Source: Cyanophora paradoxa
Taxonomy: Eukaryota; Glaucocystophyceae; Cyanophorales; Cyanophoraceae
DNA: 64,000 bases
Direction: 5' to 3'
NCBI GenBank assembly: GCA_004431415.1
Contig: QPMI01000265.1
Coordinates: 7,501 to 71,500, forward strand
Notes under the pieces: generated by a model
Database searches by the model: none
The model's input: the letters and a program-made list of their open reading frames with translations, nothing else
Told to the model about the DNA's origin: nothing
Shown here: positions 14,401 through 26,522 of the stretch, piece by piece
How the letters are laid out: every line of letters starts with the position of its first letter
Numbering within the stretch: the first letter of the stretch is position 1
Position numbers and translations under genes: made by a program

Positions 14401-17400
14401 ACAGGTATGGGACTTGTACGCCAATCAGAGTGTCGAGCTCTTTTGCAAGAGCAAAGCTATCTTGCTTCCGAAGACCGAAGTCCGGACTTGCAAACAGTGT
14501 AGCGATCTGTATACGATGAGAACAAGAAACTTTGAATTGAATCGAACTAACCTCAATTTCAGGCTCTGGGAGACCTAGAAACGCAAGAATGAGATAAATG
14601 ACAGCAAACCAGAACTGTCCCGTTCTCACCATCTGTCTGGGCACCCTTCCCCCGCAGCTTCCTTGTTTCACAGCCCAAAAGTTTTGTCTCCGTTGGATCC
14701 CAGAAGTGAGTTGTGGGCTGGAGGACTGTCAGCACTGCTTTTGAGACGCAGAGGTCAACGGGAGCATGTACATAGCGCTTTGGACCGAACTCGAATGTCT
14801 CAAAAGAATCCGTCTCGCCTTCGTAAACAAACAGTCTCGAGTCTGGCCTGCGAATACCCGATGCTGCACGAAAACAATTCAGTGTCTGTAAGAGCTCAGG
14901 GGGCGAATGTCCCGGTTCAGAGACCAACCTGATGTCGCAAGTGCAAGAATGCTCACGCGGTTACCTGCACAGTTGATTTTGATGGATGCAATCGTGCCCA
15001 ACGGCTTGTCCCTAGAGCACAGCAGCCAAGTTCAGCAAGTGGTTTTCTTTTCTTCAAATACCTGAGAGGACGTACCCCTCTGTAAAGCGACGTGCATAAA
15101 TCTGCTTCGGCTCCTTGCGACTCACATTCCACACCTTGATGAAGCCATTCTTGGTCGCCTGCAGGCCCATTAAATTCTGCATCGAATGATGGTTCGTATA
15201 AGAATTTTCTGTAACACACCGCTGCAAGGAAAACTTGAGGAATGGTTGCAGTTGGAGAAGTCGAAGAGGCACTCGATGGCGAGCCCGAGATATCGAGATG
15301 GGTCGGATCCCCCTCCAGATCCGAGAACGAGATGGACTGAGTAACGCTTCCCTGGAAATTACATATCTCGATGCGCGATCCCACTGCCATGAAGAGTCTT
15401 TCCGACTCAATTGCGACTGCTTGGCAAGCTTTCGCGATCACTTGCAGATTTGATGCTTGGCCTGCCGAAAGTCAATCAGACTGGCACAGTTGATTACCAG
15501 AGCATACTCGCCTTCCCGTAGCTCGTAAACTTCAATCTTCTTGTTATTCCATACTGCTATATGCCGTGCTGTCAGATCTAGACCCCCGATCCGCATGCTT
15601 GGCTTGAGCAGTGCTGCCTGCTTTGCGATTGAGGACCACACGGTACCAGTGGACAAGCCAGATCTCACCTTCCCACCCAATCGCTCTACAAGAACCTTGT
15701 CGGAGCCAACTTGCATGGCCGCAGTACCTGGACAAGAATTAGAATGCCAAACATGTGCAAAGCGAGTTCAAGACACACGGCTGCGGAAGCGACGATAGAG
15801 GGTCCCCTCGTTCAGCATGAGCACTGTTTGACAACGTCAACTATGGCGCAGCAAAATGCAATGCAGAAAAACCGACCTTGATCGGAAAGTGCAGCCGCCA
15901 GAGTCAGGTCACCTGGTCCCCACTGCACATCCTTCACGCTTGACTGAGAGCCAAGATCCGTGCATGGCATTGCCTACAGGCCGTGTCATGAGTGAGGCAG
16001 AGCTCTTTATTAAAACGGACCTCCCACTTCAGTGATTGATCTTCGCCACCGGTGGAATCGTCACCGGTATTCCGCCACATCACCACCCGCCCATCGCGGG
16101 TGCCGCCTGTGAGCGTTGTCACCATATTGCCTGGCAATGTTGCAAGTAGATTCAAGCGCAAACCGGCCATGACGCCCTTCCGAGGATTGTAGCTAAGGCT
16201 TTGCACGCGATCAGTGCTGACCTTCACAACATGGCCTGGATCTGAGCATCGTGGTCAGGATCCAGCTACTCAGACTGTCACGTCATCCAAACCTGCCAAA
16301 CTCAGAGCGAACGCCTCCTCTGCCTCCAAGTTGAAGAGGCGAACGACGCTTTCGTTTGTCGCAACAGCAAGTACTCCAGGCCCGGCCCAGCAGGTCCCCA
16401 TGATCGAAGATCCTTCAGCGGCCGCATTCAGTTTGAACTGAGACAGGTATCAGTTGCAGTGATTAGGGACGGTTGCCACATCTGCCTTTTGAATCTGGTT
16501 GCACTTGTTGTCGACGATGCGGAAATGCGCCAAATATAAGTTCTTCGTGATTGCGACAACCTGCTCCTTCTCCTCGTGGTACAGGAGAGCCGCTAGAGGG
16601 GAGCCCAGCGAGAAGGCCTCAGCGCACGACCCCTTCTCGTCTGCAAGATACACGACGCCCTGCTCGCCTCCAAATAGGAAAACAGGAGAGGCGGCCTCGC
16701 TGCAGCAGTTGGCGATTCAGACATGCACACGGGAAAAGAGATGAAGGAAACCGCACCCGGCAGCAGCATCCCCTCCCTGTGGCTTCGAGCGAAAGATGCA
16801 GTGCGTCATCGCTCCGGTTTTCTGGTATTGATTCTTCAGACTCAAGCGCTTTTGCGTTCCGTCCCAGATGGCGAACTTGCCCGACTTGAAAGAGAGAGCA
16901 GGACATTAGTTTGAAGCAGGGCACGTCGCAGCTATGGCCCCGCACCTGATCTACCGTACTCAACCGAGTACCGTCACTGCTCCAGCAAATCGCAAGGATG
17001 GGGCTCGTATGCACGGACGTGTCCTCGGACTGCCGATCAGTCCAGTAGGAAACGGCGCCTGCAACACGTTGCGTGACTGGTGTTGTCGCAGGAAGGACAT
17101 GTACGTCAGCTTTTACCATCTTTCCATCCTATCGCAAGGTGCTTCAGCGTCGGGTGCCATGCCACGGCCGTCGCATCGCAATTGCGCCGGATTTGGAATT
17201 CCTCGATGCGCTCGCCCTGAATGATGCGCATTAGCCAGGGTTCAAACATCACACGTAGGGCGCGCGCGTACGAACCTCCTCTGAGTAGACGCTGACGACG
17301 CCGGCAGACGAGACGGCCACGTACGGGAGAAGCGGCGACCATCCAAGCGCAGCTTCAGGCGCGGAGCAAGTAATGTCAGAGCTGTCAGCGGACTGCGGCA

Positions 17401-17466
17401 GGCACGCGCACCAGTTTCGCCGCGCGTCGGCGCAGCGAGACGTTCAAATTGGAAGTATGAGCTCAT
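11487..17466 (-). CDS. IFT140: Intraflagellar transport protein IFT140 (IFT-A complex)
   Basis: Core subunit of the retrograde IFT-A complex, acting in cilia and flagella. The N-terminus [13 protein letters not shown] resembles the family start; the first exon-intron junction near 17415 is unresolved. WD40-type segments follow ([62 protein letters not shown]). The diagnostic junction segment is [11 protein letters not shown], then [36 protein letters not shown] and a [10 protein letters not shown]-like stretch across introns. TPR-like helices continue ([39 protein letters not shown]). The C-terminus is acidic ([11 protein letters not shown]) with its stop at 11487-11489. It has many short introns. 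This gene is the main evidence that the organism is flagellated. Confidence 0.92.
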
Positions 17467-18545
17467 AGCTGTTCAGCAACCGGCTTTAGCTACGTTAGCT
17501 ACTGAGCTGCTCCGTGCGGCGTGCTCATGAACAGTTTGCCTCAAGAAGATCTTGGCACGCCAAGCTGAGTCTGCCCTCACCGAAGACAGCTGTTTCTGTG
17601 AGAGTGTACCCCCTGTTTGCCTGTCGGTAGGGACGGTGCTTGCAAGGAAGCAGCTTGCGTTCAAGGTGCATTTTCGGGTGTTTAAGCGAAGCTTGTCAAG
17701 CTGGCAAGGTGCTCAAGGCAAGGCGCAAGCTGCTGCCATACAAAAGTTTTGTATGGGAGCGGCATATATGCATGGTATACGTATCATATATAGTATATAC
17801 GTATACGTCACGGCGTAGCCCCCCCCTGTCCGGCTGTGCACGTGTATTGGTGGAAACTTTTGTAAAAGTTCGGGGCTCATGCACATTGATAACACTGGCA
17901 TACTAGCGCTGCGGACAACGCGAGCTAGAAGCGGCGCCGGCGGTGCTACGTATATACCTACGGGGGCGAGAAGCCGCGAACGACGCAGGCAGGGCCCTCT
18001 GAAGGGGGGCCGGCGGGCGTGCACTCCCCCTGGGGTTCCTGAAGGGGGGCGTGCACTCCCCCTAGGCCTAGGCCCTGGGGTTCCCCCTGTAGGTGTCCAC
18101 TCTGTACGGGGCTCATGCGCACATGCACTGGCCCGGAATTCGAAATACATGTTCCGAATTCGAAGTTCTAGCTAGCACTAGCACTAGAGCCCGTGGATTG
18201 CTCGCGAACACTGCTAGTCCGAACAGCTACTGGTCTAGTTCAGATAACGCGTGTGTGTATCTGAAATGCAGCAGTGCGTGCGTGTGTGCGTATACACGCG
18301 TACGCGTTCCTACGCACACGGATTGGACCAACGGCGCGCTCTAAGAAGCACGCATGCGCAGGAACAGTGACTGAGCCTAGTGAGTGCGGCCGAGTGACCG
18401 AGCCTAGTGAGTGCGGCCGCGGGCCATCGCGATCGATATATCGGATTCGGATCCGAATCAGGCCGCTCGAGCTCGAATTTTACCCCATTACTTTTATTTC
18501 GATCTGAACCTAGGCCTCGACCTTGGCCCTGCGGGGCTGGAGCGT
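17467..18545. other. Spacer upstream of IFT140, without a convincing gene
   Basis: Holds an alternating purine-pyrimidine stretch (about 17760-17815, TATAC/GTATAC words), C/G-rich blocks with CCCCCTGGGGTTCC repeats near 18020-18085, a 20-bp copy of part of the neighbouring coiled-coil gene (18088-18107) and a dispersed repeat (18187-18269). No reading frame here resembles a protein. Confidence 0.6.
18187..18269 (+). repeat. Dispersed ~60-bp repeat, copy 1
   Basis: Blocks GAGCCCGTGGATTGCTC, GAACACTGCTAGTCCGAAC and AGCTACTGGTCTAG, then TCTGAAATGCA. The same blocks occur in the same orientation at 23888-23950. This copy has about 20 extra bases before TCTGAAATGCA. Confidence 0.85.
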
Positions 18546-18680
18546 TACTCCCCTTACGACCTTCGGAGAGAATGGCTGGGCCAGCAATGGCGAGGGCCGC
18601 ACCTTCCTATTTGTAGCCCAGACAGGCGTAGGTCACAGATGCAGCTAGCTAGCCGCTAGCTTGCGTGTCTACGCTGAACG
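18546..18680 (-). repeat. 3'-flank repeat, copy 2 (downstream of the coiled-coil gene)
   Basis: Reverse complement of copy 1: CGTTCAGCGTAGACACGC at 18680, then GCTAGCGGCTAGCTAGCTG, ACGCCTGTCTGGGCTAC, GGAAGGTGCGGCCCTCGCC and CGTAAGGGGAGT. It starts 5 nt after the stop codon of the minus-strand gene ending at 18685, in that gene's sense orientation. Confidence 0.88.
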
Positions 18681-18684
18681 TTTT

Positions 18685-19992
18685 CTACGAACTACACAGG
18701 GACTCCAGGGCGAACTCCTGGTGCTCGAGTGACTCCTGAAGCTGGGTGTACTCGTCCACCAGGGCACGGAATTCGGACCCGATGCCCTCAAACTGAGAAA
18801 GTCTTTGCGAGGCCCCCTCATGGGCATCCCTGGCACGCTGAAGACGCTCATTGAGAAGAGTGCTGAGGAAATGAGGGGGAAGAAAAGAATTATTCAAAGA
18901 AGGACAAGCGATTAGCTGCACAGCTGCACACCGGATGCGTCGAAGGGCAGGGACAGTCTCCTTTGTGTAGGTGTCCACTCTGTACTGGTTCTTGACAACT
19001 CTGCGATAATTATCGTCTTGTTGAAGGCAATAGGCAGTTTTGAAAATTTAAAAGCAGCACGCACGTAAGCTTCAAGGCTGTGATATCGCACTTCGCCTCT
19101 AGGAGCCGCAATTCAAGATCCTCATGCTTCGGCCAGCTCTGAACCCGAAGAATCATGCCGACGTTCAGAAGGCATTCCAGCGTGGCTTCATCAGCTGCTC
19201 TAAGCCGGGCTCGTTCGGCCTGCCGGGCTTCATGCACTTTTCGAAGACGGGTTCTCTCAGCATCCCGCCTTCTTTTTAATGCCAGCGCCATTGCACTAAG
19301 CTGCTGACCCAGATCTCCACCGCGCACCGATGCACTTTGAAACGTGCCTTCAATTTTGGGGAGAGCAATGAGCGATGGGCATATGAAATAACAACTCCAG
19401 ATCCGATACCTGGAAGTGAGCTGTCCTCGAGGAAACTCAGAGCACTTTCACTCGTTGCTTTTAGAAGTGCACAAACTGATTTCGTAATGATAGCGCATCC
19501 TGCATCCAGATCCTGCGGGCGACTATATTCAGCTGGATCATAACTATCGGAGTTGCATGTGCCACGCACTTTGCCCTGCAAAGCTGTCCTCATGTGGAGC
19601 TGCTCTAGAAAAGCACGTTCGACCCCGAGAACAGTCACAGTCTGCCCGCTGTCCGCCGGCGCATCTGCATTTCTAGTCTCCGAACAGCGGCAGCGCGAGC
19701 ACTGGGGCCGCAGACCGACAGGCAGGGGCAGCTCAAGCTGACTGATCGCCGAGACCACAGTGAGAAGCTTCCCAAACGAGTGCAACGCCTGCCCCGACGT
19801 CGTCAGTGTGCGACGGAGGACTGCCGTCGCAACCAGCACCTGCGTCTGCGCCCGGCCCTTGACGGCGCGCTCAGAGCTCTCGTCACCTCTGGCCTCGACC
19901 AGCGCTTCTTTGATGAATTCGAGGAGGACAGCGGCCTCCAGGAAACGCACACGTGAGCGGCGCTCGGCTTCCAGAGCGCCCGCCAGCTCCAT
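18685..19992 (-). CDS. Coiled-coil protein, possibly augmin subunit 4 (HAUS4/AUG4-like)
   Basis: I do not firmly recognise this protein. A long first exon begins MELAGALEAERRSRVRFLEA and contains a Cys-containing linker (QCSRCRCSE). A basic, charged coiled coil follows (LKRRRDAERTRLRKVHEAR, then AERARLRAADEATLECLL), and the protein ends EFRALVDEYTQLQESLEHQ plus EFALESLCSS. The last segment resembles the C-terminal helix of HAUS4/AUG4, a subunit of the augmin complex that recruits gamma-tubulin to spindle microtubules, and the total of about 380-400 residues suits that family. Other microtubule coiled-coil proteins cannot be excluded. It is divergent from POLA2 with 349 bp between starts, and a repeat begins 5 nt after the stop. 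Confidence 0.4.
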
Positions 19993-20341
19993 GGGCGTGC
20001 ACGTCTAGATGCAGAAAGCAGTATCTCTGCCCTTCTGAGCGCTTCTGAAGCGCCGTTTGGAATAAGCTGAAGCGCGCCGGGGCGCTGGACCGAACGCCAA
20101 ACTACACTTCTCCACCTAGTACCCCTGTCCAGAATTCGAATTCGGCGGGAGCGCACCAGTCCCTACAGCCCGTCCCTGCGCCGCGCGCGCTCTAGTCTGG
20201 GGAGGCGCATATCGTTAGGCGCATCGGCCAGCGCCGCGACGCAGTTCGTTAGCCGGATCGGCCAGCGCCGCGAAGATCAGCGGGCCGGCCGGCACAGCGC
20301 GGAAGTTCCCGCCATTCCTCCTCCAGCCCAAGCGATCCGAA

Positions 20342-22760
20342 ATGTCTTCGGAAGGGGACTTGATTGCCGAGTGTCGCCGTAAGCTCGGCCTGGAGCTATC
20401 GCCGGACTCGGAGCTGCTGACAGCGTGTACGTCGTTCCAGGCACTTAGCCAGCCGCCCATCACTTGATCTAAAACCCCCGTCGCAGGCGCGAAGGTCTGC
20501 CGCGCGGTTGGTATCGGGGCACGGCAGCTAGCGATGGAGCTCGAGACTTACTCCATGAACAATCTGGGTGGAGACAACAACAAATTGGCGGCGAAGCACG
20601 TGGATGCACTTCGCTCAGCACTGGAGAGCAAGGCCAAAAGCAAATCGCTGCCCGCAACCACCACGCGGCCAGTGCGTTCAGGCTTGTGCATGCTTACGCG
20701 TGCTGCATGTTGATTGCACTCGCCAGGCGAAACTGTCTCGTCCCAGTTCCGATGTTTCTCAGAGTCCAGAACAGGAAGAGCGGCCAGCTAAGCGTTTCGC
20801 ACCCGTCAGCCCTGAGCAGCCTTCCCGGGCTGCGGTGGAATCATCCAGCGTTACTCGGTGCACAAAATTGCTCAATCGTAACTGTCCGCCCAGACACCCT
20901 CTGAACGTGTACGCATAGTGAGGCCCTGGTTGACACCTTCAAGGAGCGCAAGAAGGGCGTTGTTGTCGTCAAACTCCATGAACACCTCTCAGAGAACCTA
21001 AAGGACGACAGCAATGCCTCGTTTGAGGTTATCCCTTCTTTTCTTCGTGACTTGGTCTATCTCGCGTTGACTAGCAAGTTTTGCAGGTGAACACACTTGG
21101 GGTTCAACTGGAGGCTTGCCCGAAGTTCATGTTCGAGCCCCCGGTGGACCGTGTCAACAGTGAGCTGCAGCTGTTGTATGCATGATTTTTAATGTTTTGC
21201 GAACTGAAATTCGCTTGCAGAGCTTCAACAGCGCCTGATGTCCGTTTCACAAATGCTAATAGAGAACGCTCGCTCTGGCGATGGCGATGAACAGAAAAGT
21301 GTGGAGGCTCTTGACAAACCTGTTCAAGATGCCGTGCTAGTGCGTGGCAGGATCGCGTGCGACGGAGAAGGTCGCCCTACTGCACAGTCCTTGCTTTTGC
21401 AAGATAAAATCGCTTCTGTGCCCCTCGATGTTTCAGCAGTACCAGCATTCGCCTTGTTTCCTGGACAAGTGGTGGTCGTGGAGGGCATCAATCCAACAGG
21501 TCGCAAGATTTACGCATCCAAAATCCATAATGTGCTTTTTCTCGCGTTCTCGGCAAGAATTTTGTCTTGACGAAATGCAGGACTGTGGTCTTCAGAATGA
21601 CGAGGACGCCAAGGTGGAACTGCAGCATGGTATTCGAGTGGTTGCTGCAGCTGGTCCATTTACGACTTCTGCAAACGAGGAGTATGATCCTTTGTTCGAG
21701 CTGCTTGAGACAGCCCGCGAGTTTAAGCCCCACGTGCTTTTGCTGGTTTGCTGATTTGTCTTGACTTTGACGAAGTACCCAATATTAATCAGACCCGTCA
21801 TGTGATTTCAGATGGGTCCTTTCATTGACGTTCAGCATCCAAGTGTCCGGGACTCTACCTTGGAGTTGTCTTTTGCTGACCTCTTCCAGCAGGTGTGTTG
21901 AGCTAACCGTGTGCACTTTTGGACGAACTTTATTGCTCAAGCTGTATGCCAGAATGTTGCCGACAAGCTGGAGAAATTCGTCTCCAGGGCCCCGGAATAT
22001 ACACGTGTCTTCATCATGCCTTCCACTCGGGATGCCTTGCACCCCTTCCCTTTCCCGCAGCCTCCCCTGGATAAGGAAAATTTGTCTCTCTCCATCCCTT
22101 CCTCGGTACACAGATACCATTTTTAAATGCTTGTGGGAGACTTGACTCTTACTCAGGTCACGTGCATCCCCAATCCGTGCACCCTGGAAATCGCTGGCAC
22201 AAAACTCTGCATTGGTGCATGTTCGCAAGATGTCATCTTTGCCTTGAATCGGGAGGAGCTCGCAGTGTAAGTGATCGATAACATTCCAATGCTCACATTA
22301 ACTTCTTTATTTCCCTGCCTAGTGCCGGTGATGGCATTCCTGCGGACAAACTGGGCCGCCTGGCAAAACATCTGGTTGCCCAAAGAAGGTGCCACCAACA
22401 ATTAGTGGGAGACAATGAGCTCTAACGAGGGGATCACAGCTACTTCCCACTGCACCCTGGGCCTCCTGACACTGCTGTGAACGTGGCTCGGAGTGAAATG
22501 TACTCGATGCCACGAACCCCGAATATTTTAATTCTTCCCTCCGACCTTGCGCATTTTGCCAAGGTCTGGTCCTCTCCTGTCTCCAGATGATGGACTCCGA
22601 CTGATCGCCTCTGCAGCGCATCAATGACAGCACTGTGTGCTTGAATCCAGGCCGTTTGGCGAAGGGCACAGGTGGCGGGACCTTTGCCAAGATCGTTGTG
22701 CATCCGACAAAAGATGCACCAATAGCTGACAGTGTTAGAGTTGACGTGGTTCGAGTGTGA
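20342..22760 (+). CDS. POLA2: DNA polymerase alpha subunit B
   Basis: Non-catalytic B subunit of polymerase alpha-primase, which starts replication primers in the nucleus. Start MSSEGDLIAECRRKLGLEL gives the small N-terminal helical domain. After a low-conservation linker come the OB-fold region (VLVRGRIACDGEGRPTA, ASVPLDVSAVPAFALFPGQ, VVVEGINPTGRKIY) and the inactive calcineurin-like phosphoesterase domain (VVAAAGPFTTSANEEYDPL, MGPFIDVQHP, FIMPSTRDALHPFPFPQP). The C-terminus shows YSMPRTPNILILPSDLAHF, VCLNPGRLAKGTGGGTFAKI and ends VDVVRV, as the family does. It has several introns. An inverted-repeat element begins 20 bp after the stop. Confidence 0.93.
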
Positions 22761-22780
22761 TGAGGGTTGACCTTCATTTC

Positions 22781-23590
22781 GCATTTGGACACGCACTAAA
22801 ACTCAGGTCCGGGCTACAAGTGTGGGAATGTACACTGCGGCGGCCGCGGCCGCGGGCCCAGCTGCAGCCCACCAGCGAACTGGTCGGCCGAGCCCTGCGT
22901 GGCCCCCTAAGGAGAGTAATGCGCCTCCCCGCGGACACTCTGGCTAGCTATAGCTGCATGTGCCCGCGCGGCGTGGTGCTGCATGGCGTCTTGTGGCGGC
23001 GGGGGTCGTCTCGGGGTGGTGGCAGGGGGGGCGCCCCTACGGGCCAGGGGGGCCCTGGGGGGGCCGACATGGAGTAACTGAGTCAGCCTGCGGACGGGTG
23101 GCCAAAAAGGGGGTCAGATCGAAATCGAAAACTATTGACATCCAAATCAAAGCAAACGGGGCCGGGGCGCACTCGATCGACGAGCCTCGATCGATCGACG
23201 AAAGCAAACGGGGGCGCACTCGAGATAGACGTCCTAATCGTAATTATAATCGCAATTTAATCGCACTGCGGCAGATCAAGGACGTCCTATAGCTAATCGT
23301 AATCGCAATCGCCGATCAAGGACGCCCTAATCGTAATCGCAGATCATCGGATCAAAGCTAAGACGCCCTAATCGTAATCAAAAACATCCGATCCTAATCG
23401 TTATCGCAATCGCAGATATCGACCAAGGACGCCCTAATGGTAATCGCAGATCAAGGATGCCCGACCCAAGCTCAGTCATCCAACCCCCAATCGTAATCGC
23501 AGATCAAAGGCCAACTTTCGTCCATCTGCAGTGTACGTATACATTCCCACACTTAGCTTGTAGCCCTGACTTGCGTTTCTAGTACGTGTT
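22781..23590. mobile_element. Inverted-repeat element (copy A) after POLA2
   Basis: The left end GCATTTGGACACGCACTAAA is followed by GGTCCGGGCTACAAG and TGTGGGAATGTACAC. The right end (23530-23590) carries the same blocks in reverse complement, in order (GTACGTATACATTCCCACA, CTTGTAGCCC, TTGCGTTTCTAGTACGTGT), with the last bases diverged. The interior left third matches the element at 41720 (CTAAGGAGAGTAATGCGCCT, GCGTGGTGCTGCAT, GTCTTGTGGCGGCGG). No transposase frame is visible, so it looks MITE-like or non-autonomous. It lies in the convergent POLA2/squalene-synthase spacer. Confidence 0.75.
23220..23520. repeat. Degenerate short-repeat block inside element A
   Basis: Irregular array of about eight copies of GATCAAGGACGCCCTAATCG followed by TAATCGCA, with insertions and deletions. 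The same vocabulary (CGTAATCGCA) is tandemly repeated near 10905-11015, beside the isolated end of the same element family. Confidence 0.7.
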
Positions 23591-23887
23591 GATATCCTGG
23601 GGCCGGGATTGGGCAAGACTCATAGCATATAGCTATAGTGCTAACCAGCCGGTGGCCAGCTGCAGCCAGGGGGGGCTACCACCCAGAAGGGGTACAGAAA
23701 CAGGGGAAATTGGCTACGGAATTCGAAGGGTCATCCCGGGTGTAAATCATGTGAATTTGGGCCTCAAAAGAGTGTCACTGAGTCAAGTTGACGTTCAGGT
23801 GACTGCAAGCATGTTTCGACCCCTTAGATTCGATTACGACCCCTCGGTTTCGATTTCGATCTCGACATCGAGTTGCCTATCCGAGAG

Positions 23888-23950
23888 AGCCCATGGATTG
23901 CTCAACGAACACTGCTAGTCCGAACAGCTACTGGTCTAGTCTGAAATGCA
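23888..23950 (+). repeat. Dispersed ~60-bp repeat, copy 2
   Basis: Blocks GAGCCCATGGATTGCTC, CGAACACTGCTAGTCCG, AACAGCTACTGGTCTAG and TCTGAAATGCA, nearly identical to 18187-18269. It immediately precedes, on the plus strand, the AGTTCAGCATAGACACG motif that abuts the squalene synthase stop. Confidence 0.85.
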
Positions 23951-23952
23951 CC

Positions 23953-23972
23953 ACGTGTCTATGCTGAACTTA
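23953..23972 (-). repeat. 3'-flank motif, copy 3 (squalene synthase)
   Basis: On the minus strand, AAGTTCAGCATAGACACG follows the squalene synthase TAG by 2 nt. It matches the leading block of the 3'-flank repeats at 7886 and 18680, but the rest of the repeat is absent here and is replaced by the 23888-23950 repeat. Confidence 0.7.
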
Positions 23973-26522
23973 CTAGAACCTGGACTGATAGCGGTCGATG
24001 AGCGAGGCTGACACGTACAGAACTGGAGGAAGAAGGGCAATGTTCGCAGTTGGGTCCAGCGTGTCCAAACGCGAATACATGTAGAAACTGCACGCTGCAA
24101 GGGCAGCCCCGAAGACTGCAGTCCCCAGCCACGAAACAGGCTTTGTAGACTTGGGTATCAATGCTTCAGCATCCTTGATTGATTGCACAGTCCTGGCATA
24201 TGAAGTGAGACAGACGGATTGTCTCATATGTTTGCATCTCTTACCACGGAAGAACAGTTGTGTTCGCAGCAGACCGTGTCTCTGTGCGGAGAGACTTCAG
24301 GAAGAACGCAAACCAGCGATACACAGCATCCATATCATTGCAATCCAAGATGATCTGTGCAGATGTCCCATTAAAACAGATCAACTAGACGATGTGATTA
24401 CAAACCTTTACACTCAGGCCGCGCCGAAGCTTTACAACACCCGTAAAGACATTAGGGTTGTTGTAGATTGCTGCAAGAGTGGCAATCGCCATTATCTGGG
24501 GAATCGCACAGAACTTGAACACATTCTGCAGAAAAGCATGATGAGTGTGCACATGCCCTAGTGGACAGATTGCGCTTACAGGATCCTTGAGGCCTCGCAA
24601 GTACTCAAAGCAGTCAGGGATGTGACGAAGTGCGTCAGTGATGAGGTGGTTGAGGCACTCGAGGCCCTTTTGACCCAAGAAAAAAAGTTGAGATGCGCAG
24701 ATGTCGGATTAAAGATAAGACCACCTTGCTCAAATTCTCCTTCTTGGAAAAAGCAGCAATCTCAGGTGCATACTGGGCCCTGGTACATGCATTCAGAGCG
24801 ATGCAAAACAAGGCTTTGATGTACGCACCACACTTCCTTTGGCCAGAAGATCCGTTTGTCAAGCAGATCTGCAGAAATTGAAGTTAATGTCTCTGTGCTC
24901 GAAGCACGACGGGGCAGGATAATTAGAGCGAACCTTCCAGATAATCTCTGATGATGTTCACCTTCTGCAGGAAAAGCCCCATACTGTTCGACAGCTTATC
25001 CTTCGAAGCGTAAGATTTATCTAAGATAAAAGGTTCATGTGAGAGCAAGTACTTGCGACAAAAAAGCAGCAGAACCTTCGATTCCAGAAGCAGCAAACAT
25101 CTTCGAGAGACCTATTCCCACGAGGCCCGCCACATAGTGACAGTAGAGATTATAGTCTTCCAAAGAGTCGACCGTCTTCTCCACAAAGTCTGCCATGCCA
25201 TTTCCCATTCTATTCGTGATATCTTTGATTACCTGTTCGCCCAATTAGAACGGAGAATTTCGCAGAAAAAGCAAAACGCGCGAATTGCCTCCTGGTATCT
25301 GAGGAGGGCTTAGCTCTGGTGTCACCAATAGTGCAGAATATAAGCTGTGGAACGCACGCAGGCTTCAGCTTGCGGAAAACCTCCTGGACGCGATCGAAGT
25401 TCTGAAGCAGTTCTAGCTCCTTTCCCTTTCCAGCATCTTTAAAAGCGCAGATGATAAGCTTTCAATGTAGCTTCGCACGTGTGCAAATTTGCAGACCTCC
25501 TGCTTTCCAGCTCACTTCTCCGAGGTGATTGTGGAAATCTCGGAGGCGTGCGACGCGTGTGGCCTTTGGAATTGTTGTGTCGTCCTCTGAGGCGAAATTC
25601 AAGTCTGTGCGGAGCAAGGGGCCAGGAAGGCAAACCGACAGTGTCCAAGGCACGGAGAACCAGATAGAAGATGCAAACCTGCTCTCATGTCAGCGGCTTG
25701 CCGGAAAATTCAGTTCGTGCTACACACAGGATCACGGAGCTCATCACCAAGTTGTTGGATGACCACCTGCCAGATGGCGATAAGAAAACATACCGCCCAG
25801 ATGACGAATTTCACGCAGCGTACCGCAAAAGAACGACTGACAGCAACAAGCATGCGGTAGCTGTACTTCCATGCTGAGAATTCATGAACGGTACGCTGGT
25901 AGCAATTCGAGAAACTGGAATGCACCTGGGTCAGGGTGATCGGTAGTTACTGCCTGCGAAAAAAAAGTTAGGCGCTACTGCTTTCTGCAGCTGCCTGGGC
26001 TATCAAGAAGATACTATCAGCCGCCAGCCGGAAGGTTACAAGTGTTCTAAAACCGGTGTTGGGGTGACAACGGGCAGGGACAACACACGTTGTGCCTGGT
26101 TTACTTTAAATCGGAGCCCCGATCTATTTGCGCATGTAATACGGATGCAAAGAGCGCCTACCGACACGCCCTTCAGCGCCGAGGACGACTGAAGCCTGTA
26201 TCGCGGACTCGTCAGCGACGCTCAGCAATCTGAACTAGCGGGCGTGTGAAGCACGTCGGGTCGATGTCCGATCACATAAAGATTTCTTAGCGCGCGTATA
26301 GCTACACTAGCTAAGCCGCGGAACGGCGCGAACGCACTTGTACCGAACCAACGACAGAACCTAGGGTGCAGCGGTCAGGCAGCGCGGCGCGAAACCGGCG
26401 CGCAAGTGAGTACCTCGTCCGGGCGGGAGAAGCTCTGCGCCGAAGGTGGCGTTCAGTGAATTTGCCGCGAGCTCAGCGAAGGGCAGCTGCACCTTGGCGA
26501 AGGCGCGCGCGATTTCCCCCAT
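23973..26522 (-). CDS. FDFT1: Squalene synthase (farnesyl-diphosphate farnesyltransferase)
   Basis: Condenses two farnesyl diphosphates to squalene at the ER membrane, the first committed sterol step. Start [15 protein letters not shown] at 26522 is the first plausible exon. Spliced conserved blocks: [19 protein letters not shown]; the first aspartate-rich motif [14 protein letters not shown] (Mg2+-diphosphate site); [36 protein letters not shown] (second acidic motif, with a codon split by an intron at about 24935); and [18 protein letters not shown]. The C-terminus carries a predicted membrane anchor ([19 protein letters not shown]) and ends DRYQSRF. It has about ten introns. It is convergent with POLA2. 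Confidence 0.93.
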
